Under the pieces are notes generated by a model. The model saw only the letters and a list, made by a program, of their open reading frames with translations. It was not told the DNA's origin and searched no databases. Below, in pieces: positions 1 to 9,471 of a stretch of DNA of 20,352 nucleotides (its first letter is position 1; the number at the start of each line of letters is the position of its first letter). This DNA is from Collybiopsis luxurians FD-317 M1 (Eukaryota > Basidiomycota > Agaricomycetes > Agaricales > Omphalotaceae). The stretch spans positions 272,670 through 293,021 of the forward strand of contig KN834781.1 in assembly GCA_000827265.1 (NCBI GenBank), in the 5' to 3' direction. A program made the position numbers and the translations under genes.

Positions 1-90
1 CATTGGGATCGAGTCGTCCCCACCGCCGAGTTTATTTACAACGTCGTCTGCACATGGCGAACATTTTTGGAATCGGGTTCAGACGCATAA
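1..90 (+). CDS. 3' end of an unknown gene (partial, runs off left edge)
   Basis: Reading frame 1 is open from the first base and ends at TAA (88-90), giving 29 residues that begin HWDRVVPTAEF and end FLESGSDA. The composition is protein-like (three aromatic residues in the W/F/Y-rich middle, acidic tail), the third positions are GC-rich, and no other frame here is as good. No domain can be recognised in so short a tail and the start lies outside the window. The following sequence is AT-rich with TATATATA-like runs, as expected of a 3' UTR. It would be convergent with the minus-strand GTPase gene. It could also be a chance open frame. Confidence 0.4.
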   Translation, partial: HWDRVVPTAEFIYNVVCTWRTFLESGSDA

Positions 91-1006
91 ATGTCTTCTG
101 ACTTGTATGAGTCAGAGGGTCTGGATGAATAAGTCGTTCATTCGTTGATACAGCCATCTGGTTGCTTTTCTGTATCTCATGATTGTTGAGCTGTTCAACC
201 TCTACTGTTCTCCCTACTTACGATCTCCCTATGACCTGAATATTTTTCTGCAAGCTCTTGTATATATACTCCTGGTCCTGCATATTGTATAACTCTTTTA
301 CTGCTTCTCTTTCTACTACTGCTGTACAGTATTCAAAAGCCAGTGCAAAGCCTGCGAAGGATACAGAATGATGATGTTGTTATGATACATCCATGACCAG
401 TTTTCGGACCTCACGCACTATTACCAATCATGATCTCACTCGATGAATACAATTCCACAGAAGGCAAGGCATTCCATATCTGGCCGAAATTGCCTTTTCG
501 AACTGCTTTTTATAATATAGATATAGATATGAACTTGAAGTAGAATAATTTAAAAGAAGAACTTGAATAGCAAACTTCAATTTTAAAAGAGCTCGAGTGC
601 GAGACTTTTGAGCGAGACTCTACAACTTGAAGTTTGCAGGATTCTCGAATCAACAGTAGTAGATTGTAGGTAATGCAAAGCCTGCAAAGCCATCGACTGG
701 GATTTGAAGCGATCTATTCTATATTTCATATAGACTCATCAATTTTCTTTATAGTACTCGAACAGAAGAAAAGCTCCTGGGCCGCCTGACACTGATTCTG
801 GAATGGAGAATGGAAGAGCACCTGAATTTTCCGGCAATGTGTTATATCTCTGTAGAGTTTCAAATCCAAGATGAAATGCGGACGGCGCCCCTTCAATGCA
901 AATCCGCTGCAAATACACTCTAATAGTAAGACCAGCTTGTAACATGCGGTACGTTTGGTACAGTGAGAATAAAGCAAGACTACATGAATCGTTCTGCATC
1001 CCCACA
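91..1006. other. Intergenic region between two convergent genes
   Basis: No convincing gene is seen. The stretch is AT-rich, especially 225-345 and 510-560, and should hold the 3' UTRs of the partial gene on the left and of the minus-strand GTPase gene. The short open frames at 726-1034 on the minus strand have no splice or family support. There is no tRNA-like fold and no long repeat. Confidence 0.5.
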
Positions 1007-3883
1007 TTATTTCCGACCCCGTCCTGATCCCCAACTTTTTGGATTCAAAATCGAACCCTTCCTAGTAGGATTCGGTCTAAACACAGGTGCATTGATCCTC
1101 CTCTCCTTGACTGAAGCCATAACGTCTTTAATCAAATCATACTCATCAATGATCTTGGCCGGTGCGACCTGCTTCCCTCTAACGATCCTCAATAAAGTCC
1201 GCCGTGAAACCAAATAGACCTTTTGCTCCTGGTCCAGTCCAGCTTTCTTCAGATTCTCTTTGACATTCTGCCGGGTAACAGTCATATACTTCGCTTTGGC
1301 ATCAGCGTCGATTCGTTGCCTCCGAACTTCCCGATCCTTTGACCTCACATCTTCCTCATCCTCACTCTCATCCTCGTCCAATGCTTCCCGCATCTCGTCT
1401 GCAATAGCCTTGATATGCTCGTCTGATTTGCTTCGTACAATAAAGGCAGGAATGTTGAATTTTCTACAGTTCTCCAAAATCGCGATGTCGGTATCCACGA
1501 AACGCGAATCGAAAAGGACAATGATTGCATCGAAGATATACAAGCCTTGCTTGATGAAGTAGCCAGATTGGCTGACGTTAATAGTTCCTGCCCCCGGTAT
1601 ATCGTACCAGACAAATTTCGAGCGGTCAGGATGTGGGTCCTCGTATCTGCCGATGCTGACAGTTGTCTCGACGACGCCAGTAGCGGCAGCAGTTGCTACA
1701 CCCTGGCTTATGCCACGGAAAGCATTGATCAAAGAAGACTTTCCACTCCCCGCAGTACCAGCAATGGCAAAGTGCAACAGACCCTCGATGTACTGTCGTT
1801 CGCGTTTGGTTTGCTCGAATTCCGCCTGTGTAGGCATAGGAAGAGGCTGAAGATCAGCCAGTTTATTTTCATTCCTCCGAGCCTTTGCGAGCTCATTTTC
1901 CAGCTTCTCTTGCTCCATTTTAGATCGATGTAGCTGCTCCTCAATCTCTCGTCCTTTAATCCGAGCCTCTTCCTCTAGTCTTGCCCTGGCTGCTTCAGCT
2001 TCTGCAGCTGCCTTCTCTCGGTCTGCCTTGTATTGACGTAGCTGCTCCTCAACCTCTTGCTCTTTAGCCCAAGCCTCTCCCTCTAGTCTCTTGAATTTGG
2101 CTCGGGCTTCTTCAGCTTCTGCAGCAGCTTTCTCTCGCTCCACCTTGGATTGAGATAGCCGCTCCTCAACCTCTTGTCCTTTAGCCTGAGCCTCCTCCTC
2201 AAGTCTCTTGAATTTTGCCCAGGCTTCCTTGGCTTCTGCAGCTGCCTTCTCTTGCTCCACCTTGGATTGACGCAACTGCTCCTCAACCTCTTGCTCTTTA
2301 GCCTGAGCCTTTTCCTCAAGTTTCACCTGGGCTTCCTCAGCTTCTGCAGCCAGCTTCTCACGTTCCTGATGTAGCTGTGCCTCGAGTCTCACCTGGGCTG
2401 CTCTGGCTTCTGCAACCACCTTCTCTTGCTCCACCTTTGATTGACGTAGCTGCTCCATAACTTCTTGTTCTTTGGCCCGAGCCTTTTCCTCAAGTCTTAC
2501 CCGGGCAGCTTCAGCTTCAGCAGCTGCCTTCTCTCGTTCCACACGTAGCTGCTCTTCAACCTCCTGTTCTTTAGCCCGAACCTTCTCCTCAAGTTTTGCC
2601 TGGGCTGCTTCAGCTTCTGCAGCCACTTTTTCCCGCTCCCGACGTAACTGCTCCTGAACCTTCTGTTCTTTAGCCCAAGCTTCTGCCTCAAGTTTTTCTC
2701 GGGCTGCTCCAGCTTCTGCAGCCAGCTTCTCTCGCTCCTGATGTAGGCGCTCCTCAACCTTTTGGCCCTTAGCCTGAGCCTCCTCCTCAAGTTTTACTTG
2801 GGCTGCTTTGGCTTCTGCAGCCAGCTTCTCTCGCTCCTGATATAGCTGCTCCTCAACCTTTTGTCCTTTGACCCGAGCCTCTTCCTCGAGTTTTGTCCAG
2901 GCTGCTTCGGCATTTGCGGCCAGCTTCTTTTGCTCCTGGTGTAGACGTTCCTCAATCTCTTGTCGAGCCCCTTCCTTGAGTTTAACCCAGGCTGCTTTAG
3001 CTTCTGCAGCCACCTTCTCTCGCTCCTGATATAGCTGCTCCTCAACCTCTCGTCTAGCCTCTTCCTTGAGTTTTTCCCGGGCTGCTTGGACTTCTGCTAC
3101 CACCTTCTCTCGCTCTTGACGTAGCTCCTCCTCAACTTCCCGTCGAGCCTCTTCCTTGAGTTTTGCCCAGGTAATTTTGGCTTCTGCAGCCACCTTCTCC
3201 CGCTCCTGACGTAACTGCTCCTCAACCTCTTGTCGAACCTCTTCCTTGAGTTTCTCTCCGGCTGCTTCGGCTTCTGCAGCCACCTTCTCTCGATCCTGAC
3301 GTAGCTGCTCCTCAACCTCTTGTCGAGCCTCTTCCTTTAGTTTTGCCCGGGCCACTTTGGCTTCTGTAGCCACCTTCTCTCGCTCCTGACATAGCTGCTC
3401 CTCGAGTCTTACCCGGGCTGCTTCAGCTTTTGCAACTGCCTTCTCTCGCTCCACCTTTGATTGATGTAGATGCTCTTGTTCTTTAACCCGAGCCTTCTCT
3501 TCGAGTATTAACCGAGCTGCCTCAGCCTCAGCAGCTGCCCTCTCTCGCTCCTGACGCTCCTTACGTAGAAACTCGTTTTCCCAGGCTTCTTGGGCCTCTA
3601 TAACCACCTCAGCCGATTGACGTAGCAGCACATCAACCTGAGCCCGAGCCGCTTCCTCAACCGCCTTCGGTCGTTCTGCCTCCGTAGCTTTCCCAGCCTT
3701 TCCAGCCTTGCCTTCAGCTTTCTCCTTCACCTTTGCCGATTTGGGCCGTTCTTCCCCGACCTGGTGAGCGGGCTTTGATGTATTGATCTCCTGATAATGC
3801 TCCTGCATAGTACTGACGACAGGATTTGGGAGAACATCGCTTGTGTTGATTTTCTTGGCTTCTCTAGAAAATAGGCTACCCAT
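1007..3883 (-). CDS. IRG-like GTPase with N-myristoylation motif and long repeated coiled coil
   Basis: A single uninterrupted exon encodes 958 residues. The start has a strong context (AAAATGG). The protein begins MGSLFS: Gly2 and Ser6 fit the N-myristoylation consensus, so membrane attachment is likely. Residues 40-110 are Lys/Glu/Ala-rich. Residues 113-657 are a charged coiled coil of 17 related units. The C-terminal GTPase domain shows G1 GTAGSGKS (709-716, Lys715), a TGVVETT switch-I-like segment (735-741), G3 DIPGAGT (761-767), G4 RSKSD (817-821) and a G5-like VYLVS (889-893). The DxPGxGT and RSKxD forms and the ETT segment are typical of IRG (immunity-related, interferon-inducible-like) GTPases rather than Ras or septins. 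A strongly acidic insert (836-845) follows G4. The tail is basic (SWGSGRGRK). Family placement is from motifs; a role in membrane or defence processes is only inference. No intron is needed. Confidence 0.88.
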   Translation of the reverse strand: MGSLFSREAKKINTSDVLPNPVVSTMQEHYQEINTSKPAHQVGEERPKSAKVKEKAEGKAGKAGKATEAERPKAVEEAARAQVDVLLRQSAEVVIEAQEAWENEFLRKERQERERAAAEAEAARLILEEKARVKEQEHLHQSKVEREKAVAKAEAARVRLEEQLCQEREKVATEAKVARAKLKEEARQEVEEQLRQDREKVAAEAEAAGEKLKEEVRQEVEEQLRQEREKVAAEAKITWAKLKEEARREVEEELRQEREKVVAEVQAAREKLKEEARREVEEQLYQEREKVAAEAKAAWVKLKEGARQEIEERLHQEQKKLAANAEAAWTKLEEEARVKGQKVEEQLYQEREKLAAEAKAAQVKLEEEAQAKGQKVEERLHQEREKLAAEAGAAREKLEAEAWAKEQKVQEQLRREREKVAAEAEAAQAKLEEKVRAKEQEVEEQLRVEREKAAAEAEAARVRLEEKARAKEQEVMEQLRQSKVEQEKVVAEARAAQVRLEAQLHQEREKLAAEAEEAQVKLEEKAQAKEQEVEEQLRQSKVEQEKAAAEAKEAWAKFKRLEEEAQAKGQEVEERLSQSKVEREKAAAEAEEARAKFKRLEGEAWAKEQEVEEQLRQYKADREKAAAEAEAARARLEEEARIKGREIEEQLHRSKMEQEKLENELAKARRNENKLADLQPLPMPTQAEFEQTKRERQYIEGLLHFAIAGTAGSGKSSLINAFRGISQGVATAAATGVVETTVSIGRYEDPHPDRSKFVWYDIPGAGTINVSQSGYFIKQGLYIFDAIIVLFDSRFVDTDIAILENCRKFNIPAFIVRSKSDEHIKAIADEMREALDEDESEDEEDVRSKDREVRRQRIDADAKAKYMTVTRQNVKENLKKAGLDQEQKVYLVSRRTLLRIVRGKQVAPAKIIDEYDLIKDVMASVKERRINAPVFRPNPTRKGSILNPKSWGSGRGRK
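1913..3547 (-). repeat. In-frame tandem repeats encoding the coiled coil
   Basis: Seventeen consecutive units lie in the GTPase gene (residues 113-657), each starting near (R/Q)EK.AAEAEAA and ending near EEQLRQE. Unit lengths in order are 33, 22, five of 30, four of 33, then 36, 22, 36, 39, 39 and 36 residues. DNA copies are very alike, for example the recurrent GCTTCTGCAGC on the + strand. Lengths of 22 and 33 fit 11-residue (hendecad) periodicity; the others differ by steps of three residues. The pattern suggests growth by unequal exchange while the frame is kept. Confidence 0.85.
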
Positions 3884-4095
3884 TTTGACCGTCTGGGTAG
3901 CAGCCGATTGGTGGATATTATAACCGACAAGGGGAGGGGAGTAGCAAATCTATCAGTTAAATCGTTAATGTAGAAGGAGCAAGAAATTTACGTAGGGACC
4001 TACAGGAGTATAGTAAACTTATCAAGTGGTCCACTCTTTTCGAATAGGATGAAAAAGAAATAAACGGAATTTGGGGAAGGCAGATACTTTCGAAC
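3884..4095. promoter_or_regulatory. Probable promoter and 5' leader of the IRG-like gene
   Basis: This is the sequence upstream of the minus-strand start at 3883. Read on the minus strand it has an AT-rich TTATAATA-like stretch about 30-40 bases before the ATG (near 3914-3921) and a pyrimidine-rich run just upstream. I see no clear splice sites. The transcription start cannot be fixed from sequence, so this is a positional call. Confidence 0.3.
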
Positions 4096-4457
4096 CGCTA
4101 TGCATTATAACGCAAGCTTCACGACGTTTGAAATGCGGAAACCATGCTGCTCACATGTGTATGCCATTCTCTGTTTGGGAACTCGCCGTCCAGTCAGCCT
4201 GATCGTAACGTCGCAGCGAATGTAATTAGGAAAAAGCGATGCACAACGATGATACCGCGTGAAGATTCTACTTGGTACTGTACTGCTAAGGGGTTTTTAA
4301 AAAATGCATGGTTACCTGGTATCACCCTAAGCCTATAGTCTTCAAGAATTAGCCAAGCAGCGAGTGAAAGCATGAAAACTACTAACGACGGCAAATGTGC
4401 AGGTTGCTATCAGCAATCGGGGTACCACAGGACATGCAGGCTTTTCGATCGATTGGG
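4096..4457 (+). repeat. Diverged direct duplication, copy 1
   Basis: Several ordered blocks match copy 2 at 4626-4867: CGACGTTTG..ATGCGGAAA, GCTCACATGTGTATGCC, CGTCCAGTCAG, AAGCCTATAGTC, AAAGCATG and TTCGATCGATTGG. The blocks share the same order and strand but are separated by unmatched stretches, so the duplication is old and copy 1 has about 110 extra bases in the middle. No gene is supported inside copy 1. Confidence 0.6.
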
Positions 4458-4625
4458 GTCGAACTCCCACTCAACATGAAGCGCGATGAGCCCGAAAAGA
4501 CATGAACATCCATCGAGCTTGGTTCGTGTTTGAGTGGTGGACGAAGTAATCCATAGTTCGAGTTGAGAGTTTGACGAACAGGGTGAGAAAGGATCAAGCA
4601 GAATCTCGGGGTAGAGCAAATGCTT

Positions 4626-4867
4626 TGCGATATCATATTAGCTTCAGGTTCTCGACGTTTGGCATGCGGAAAGGGTACGCTCACATGTGTATGCCGTTCT
4701 CCGCTTTACAATTTAGCGTCCAGTCAGGCGGAATGAAAACACGAACTTCGATTGTAATCACTGGAAGCCTATAGTCAAAGCATGGAAATCATTTATTTTG
4801 ACAACGCTAATGGACGCCGGACCACGTATGTTCCTACACGAGGCTTGCGGTTTGTTCGATCGATTGG
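4626..4867 (+). repeat. Diverged direct duplication, copy 2
   Basis: Partner of the blocks at 4096-4457, about 530 bases downstream. The last shared block, TTCGATCGATTGG, falls inside the small open frame that starts at 4782, while in copy 1 the same block is not in the equivalent frame. The two copies therefore do not encode the same peptide. Confidence 0.6.
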
Positions 4868-5039
4868 TTATGAATATAAGGAACCTCCTATACAAGTTGC
4901 TGAAGAACAGGATCGAAAGTTCTCAGCGCAGTCTAAGGTAAGCTCTTGCGTCCTAGCCCTGCATAACTGGTTCCGAATAACAACGGAGCGGGAGGCGTCG
5001 TTTAGCGGTTCGTCTATTCGTATGGAACGAGAATTGTGA
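4782..5039 (+). CDS. Very small hypothetical gene (doubtful)
   Basis: The frame starts MEIIYFDNANGRRTTYVPTR and reads 85 codons without a stop. A good donor (AAG/GTAAGC) lies at 4938 and an acceptor (GTTTAG) near 5008; spliced, the product would be about 65 residues ending at a TGA near 5049. No domain, signal peptide or family is recognised, and the ORF begins within the duplicated segment. It may be a chance frame between the GTPase gene and the DUF3632 gene. Confidence 0.2.
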   Translation: MEIIYFDNANGRRTTYVPTRGLRFVRSIGYEYKEPPIQVAEEQDRKFSAQSKVSSCVLALHNWFRITTEREASFSGSSIRMEREL

Positions 5040-5264
5040 CTTCTTGAGCAGAGCTTCTTGTACGATCCATGAGCGCATGAGCTCTCGGAGAAATATTGGG
5101 TCATTCATGATGGGCGATCAAGCGAGGCAACGTCGTGGAAGCTAAGCGCTAAGTGCTGAGTGCTGCTTGTCCTTCAGCCATGAACATACGGGCATTCTAT
5201 TCTGTCAAAGCTTGAGGGAAACCGCGTGACAATCACTACGCATCTTCAATTCATCTTTCTTATC

Positions 5265-6068
5265 ATGGCTTCCTCTCAAGAAGAAAAACTATCCGTCAAA
5301 GTCGTCGAAATCATCGACAACTATCTTGCTTCAGAGTCTCCTGTCGATCCGTCCACATCCGCAAAGGAACTAACGACTGTAGTTGAGTCTACGCCAGACC
5401 GCGACGATTGGATTCCTCATATTATCTACGACGACATCCTCTCCCGAATTCGTCAATTCTCCCATGACAACCCCATCCAACACAAGCTTGTGTCGCTGTT
5501 ATCTGCTATAAAACAAATGGATTCACTCGAGACAGCGAATGATGGTTACTGGGGATCGCTGCGGCCTTTAGGAATGACAGTTCGAGAGCTTTGGAATACC
5601 GCTGCGCCAGAATCACTGGATGAGAACATTATTAAAGAATGGACAAGCTTGAACGCTTTCGTTGCTCGATTGACTATGGAAAATGTTCTTTCATTCGATG
5701 TTTATGGAATATGGGCTATGCGGTACGCGCTTGAGGACGATACGTTTTCAGACAGAGAGACGGCAACGGGTAAGGTTAGGGAGGGAGAGCTGAATCCGGA
5801 AGAGGTGGAAAAATATTTACCGGCAGCAGCTGTATGGATTATCTATGCTGGAGGGAGCATTTGGGAGCTTTCCAAGGATGGAGCGTTGGGAGACTCACGA
5901 GCGGCCAGGGGAGGACCGAGCTGGGACCGCGGGGTTGGGTATAGTGTATCTCGGTGGGGTTTTTGGAAGGATAGGTTCGGGCATTTTGGGGAGAGAGAAG
6001 ATCTGAGTAGGGAGACGAGGGGATTGGCGCGGAGGGCATTGGGGATTATGAACGACATCGATATTTAG
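5265..6068 (+). CDS. DUF3632 family protein
   Basis: An intronless gene for 267 residues. The start is placed at ATG 5265 (ATCATGGCT, A at -3, G at +4); the upstream extension only exists if a GTG is used, which is unlikely in a fungus. The protein has the layout I associate with the fungal DUF3632 family: an acidic N-terminal helical part (1-90), a WGSLRPLGMTVRELW segment (96-110), WTSLNAFVARLT (126-137), PAAAVWIIYAG (186-196) and a C-terminal RWGFWKDRF (230-238). No catalytic residue pattern is known to me and no signal peptide or membrane segment is clear, so it is probably cytosolic. Function is unknown. A broken paralogue of its C-terminal 60 percent and 3' flank sits at 16098-16660. Confidence 0.85.
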   Translation: MASSQEEKLSVKVVEIIDNYLASESPVDPSTSAKELTTVVESTPDRDDWIPHIIYDDILSRIRQFSHDNPIQHKLVSLLSAIKQMDSLETANDGYWGSLRPLGMTVRELWNTAAPESLDENIIKEWTSLNAFVARLTMENVLSFDVYGIWAMRYALEDDTFSDRETATGKVREGELNPEEVEKYLPAAAVWIIYAGGSIWELSKDGALGDSRAARGGPSWDRGVGYSVSRWGFWKDRFGHFGEREDLSRETRGLARRALGIMNDIDI

Positions 6069-6487
6069 AAACGAAGTATGACACTCTTACGCCCATAATT
6101 CCAAAGCTTTCCGGCCACCTTGAACCTAAATTAACGGGGACCCAGGTGAAGGAAGGAAGTGTGTTACATGGCACGGTCCAAGATCTGAACGCCGGATTTC
6201 TGAGGAGTATCCCGATGCGGTACGAGCAAGGAATCAATTTCCGCTTGCGGTAATACATTGATTGCCGGTGTGATTGGGGCGACGCTGTCTTGGCTCCCTA
6301 GGGCCCTAAGCTCGGCTTGAAAAATTAGCGTGTTGCTCAGCCGGGTCTCTGTTACATCTTGTTGCCAACTTTTGTTCCGTCTTCTATAAAAAATCTTTGG
6401 TGTCAGACGCTCTATGAAGCACGGGACCCGAGTAACCTTCCCTCTCGCATCCATTTTGCATATCGACTCGCTCAAAATCCTGGAAGG
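6069..6487. other. Intergenic: 3' UTR of DUF3632 gene and promoter of the Zn2Cys6 gene
   Basis: The first about 75 bases (to about 6145) are duplicated behind the pseudogene near 16576-16660 (shared block CTTTCCGGCCACCTT, with one change). The remainder should hold the promoter of the regulator gene starting at 6488. I see no convincing TATA box and no further gene; the minus-strand open frame across 6164-6862 overlaps the zinc-cluster exons and is a shadow. Confidence 0.45.
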
Positions 6488-9471
6488 ATGCCCCAAGCAA
6501 GTCTCCGCAAACGAGAGGCTTGCGATAATTGTTTTAAGCGCAAGATTCGCTGTAGGTCCACGAACAGATTTGTCCACAGCACCGGATGACATGCCTGACA
6601 GGTGACGGGGACATTTCACCAGGAAACGCGTGCTCTGAATGCTCCGCGCTGAACTTGCAATGCACACGGAACATTGCAAAAAGAGTAAATGATTTACCTT
6701 TACCTTGCTGTAAATTATGATACACTCACCCCAGCTCCACAGAAACGAGGACCAAAGCCGCGCTACCCGCTGGCACCACCTGCGGATCCAGAATCTGTCC
6801 AACCTCTGATCTCTGCTATCTTGGCTGCTCCCACTGCGTTCAGTGTGCCTACTAGTGTTCATGCCGTTCGAAAAATGCTTGTCAACCTGGCTTTACACGC
6901 ACAAGCACTTGAAAAGGAGCTGACTTCATTTCGTAGTATAAGTTCTCTACCAGATGAAACTACTGTGGCTTCATCATCCCTCATTACGCCAGATAAAGAT
7001 ACTTCTCCCACCAATGAGACAGATCCTACCGATGCTTTGAGCGATCGACTGCAAGGTCTTTCCTTGAATCATTATCAAGGTCGTCATTTTGGAGAATCCT
7101 CCCATCTGATGTTTCTTCGGACTGCCATCGGTGTACGGGATAAACTTGATGGGCATAGTAAAAGAATTCCTGCAGATTTGAAGAGACCGCAGTTTTGGGA
7201 TTTGAAGCCTGTGAGTCTCATTTAGATGTCTGTCTCTCGGTGTAAGGCTTATATTTTATTCTTGAGTGGCAAGCTACGCCACAGTACGAGCCGATACCCC
7301 ATGAATATCCTCCTAATGACCTTCTGGAGAGCTTGCTTGTCTTGTACTGGGAGAACCTGCATCCTTTTTATCCTTTGCTTCATAAACCTACTTTTGAGAG
7401 ATCTCTTGCAGCTGAATTACACTTGTACGACCACGCATTTGGGTCTACAGTTCTCGCAGTTTGTGCACTCGGATCTCGCCATTCCGATGATCCTCGAGTC
7501 TTGTACCCCGGTGCGACCTCGAAACATTCTGCTGGTTGGAAATACTTCAATCAAATCAAATTTGCACCAAAAAGCTTTGTCGAATCCCCTTCTGTTTATG
7601 CACTACAAGTATATGCGGTAAGCCTTTTGAATCATAGCAATTCAATACAAGGAATAATGCCAAGTCAGCTCTCCGTTACCTTTCTGCTTGGAACAAATAT
7701 GGCAGAGACATCTGGGGTATTAATTGGATCTGGCATCCAGCTTGCACAAACAGTCGGTGTACACCATGCGGGGTTTGGTAAGGCTAGAGATCGCAGAGAA
7801 GTGGAGTTGTGGAAGCGAGCATTCTGGCAGCTTGTTAATTATGATATCGCCTTGAGTATTGGTATTGGAAGGCCAAGATTATCCAATGCTAATGAGTGAG
7901 TTATTTCATGATCACTGTTCCTAATCAGATTCTAATTTTTGACAGCTTCGACCTTGAACTACCCGCAATGTGCACTGATGAATACTGGGAAACGCCCGAT
8001 CCAGATGATGCATTTAAGCAACCAGAAAACAAACCGTCAAAATTGACATTTTGGGTTCACTTCATCAAGCTTAGGGAGATCGTGGGTTTTGCTCAACGCT
8101 CCATTGTATGTCTTCCCATCCTTTGTGATTTGAGTATTGAACTTTGTAGTATTCGGCAAGACGTCTTGACCCATGGGGACCCTCGACTCTTTCGGCTGAA
8201 GAGTGGAATCGGAAGGCGGTCATGGAACTTGACTCAGCTTTGAATGAGTGGGCAGATGCGCTGCCTGACTTCCGTAATTATGCCACACAACCAGGAGTGA
8301 CTGAGGCTGATAATTTTTACCTAGTGAAATATGATCCTCATCAAAAGGAGAGTGTATTTGCCCATCAATCAGTATTGCTCTATGCAGGTTTGTATTGGGC
8401 TCGGACACAAGGTTTGTCAGGTAGTGAGGTTTTACGATCATTGCTTATGTACCCATACAGTCCATAAGTGTTTCATTCCTCGGCTTGGTCAGGAAACTAC
8501 ATTGATATTCCATTCATTGGCCATTTGTGCTAATGCGGCTCGTTCCTGTGTTCATCTACTCCATGGCCATCACCAACAATACAAGCTTCGGTTTCCCCAT
8601 CTTGTAGTATGTTTTTGTTAACCCTTTCTAATTTGGTGGGTATTTCTAACTGATGGGTAATTTTCTTTTGCCAGCCTCCTCTCTTCTCCTGTGCTACCAT
8701 TCTCCTGATCAACCTTTGGCATGGAATACAGTCTAAGATGTCCCTAAATGCAACCAAAGAAATGAATGATATATTGAAATGTCTGGATATCCTGGCTCTC
8801 TACGAGGACAGGTATGGAGAGTTTGCTTTGCTAGGGACCAGATTTGGCTAATCTGATCTGTATCGAAAGGTGGGAAATGGCCGGTCGATTTCGGTGTGTA
8901 TCTTGCAAAATACCGTCTTTGGACTGACCGCAACTGTCACACTAGAGACATCCTCTTGTCTTTGATTTCTGTCACTCAGCTACCTCAGGGAGTAGAGATG
9001 CCATCGTTGAAGCGTGACCGTAATCTTTACGAAGAAAATTCATTTCCCACCGATCCTGTCACAGATGGATCCTCACCGAATGCAGGTTCTCAGCAAACAA
9101 CTCAATCGCAACCGTGGAGTTTACCAGTTACTTCAAATGACCTCGGCAGGATGCCAGTCTATAATGACATGACATACAAATCTGAAAACATGTCACTCAA
9201 CCAGAGACTAGATGGAATGGTGCCCGACTTCAGTCCAGGTATAAGTTCTTTCTATCTTGCATGTGATTTTCTCTTATGAAACTTTTTGCGCAGGCCAGTT
9301 CACTGGTAAAAATTTTTCCAGGTAAGTAGAGTGATATCACTGCTGTTTTGTCTTATTTAGAAAGCTCAGTGGCTGATGCATAATTTTCTAAGCCAAAATG
9401 AATGGAATCAGTTCATGGCTGAAGTAGATGACATACTCCAGTTGTTTAATTTCCCTGCCGGACAATTATGA
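6488..9471 (+). CDS. Zn2Cys6 fungal-specific transcription factor, about 13 exons
   Basis: My exon model: 6488-6551, 6602-6684, 6743-7210, 7267-7617, 7669-7895, 7946-8105, 8150-8411, 8461-8606, 8675-8811, 8870-8893, 8946-9238, 9294-9305, 9365-9471, giving about 777 residues. All introns are 44-68 nt with GT..AG ends and exon phases agree. Exons 1-2 join to a perfect zinc cluster CX2CX6CX9CX2CX6C (Cys12, 15, 22, 32, 35, 42), with intron 1 splitting the Cys22 codon; KRGPKPRYP follows as linker. The middle region is a Fungal_trans-type domain: LVLYWENLHPFYPLLHKPTF (about 228-247), GIQLAQTVGVH, RAFWQL, IGRPRLSNANDFDLELP. The C-terminal part is Ser/Gln/Pro-rich and ends LQLFNFPAGQL. It should be a nuclear, DNA-binding regulator; its targets cannot be read. 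The last two introns are uncertain: the 12-base exon 12 may be skipped, and another donor (9322) would give an earlier stop. Confidence 0.85.

Noticed and set aside
1547..2657. Several + strand open frames opposite the GTPase gene
   Set aside because: They are complements of the repeated coiled-coil codons (Ser/Leu-rich translations) with no independent support.
1913..3547. Regular repeats with similar spacers, superficially array-like
   Set aside because: They lie in frame inside one long coding sequence and encode a coiled coil; this is a eukaryotic gene, not a CRISPR array.
5226..5264. N-terminal extension of the DUF3632 protein from a GTG
   Set aside because: GTG starts are not expected in a fungal nuclear gene, and the ATG at 5265 has a strong context.
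6164..6862. 232-codon minus-strand open frame
   Set aside because: It overlaps the zinc-cluster exons on the other strand, which have a perfect cysteine pattern and splice sites.
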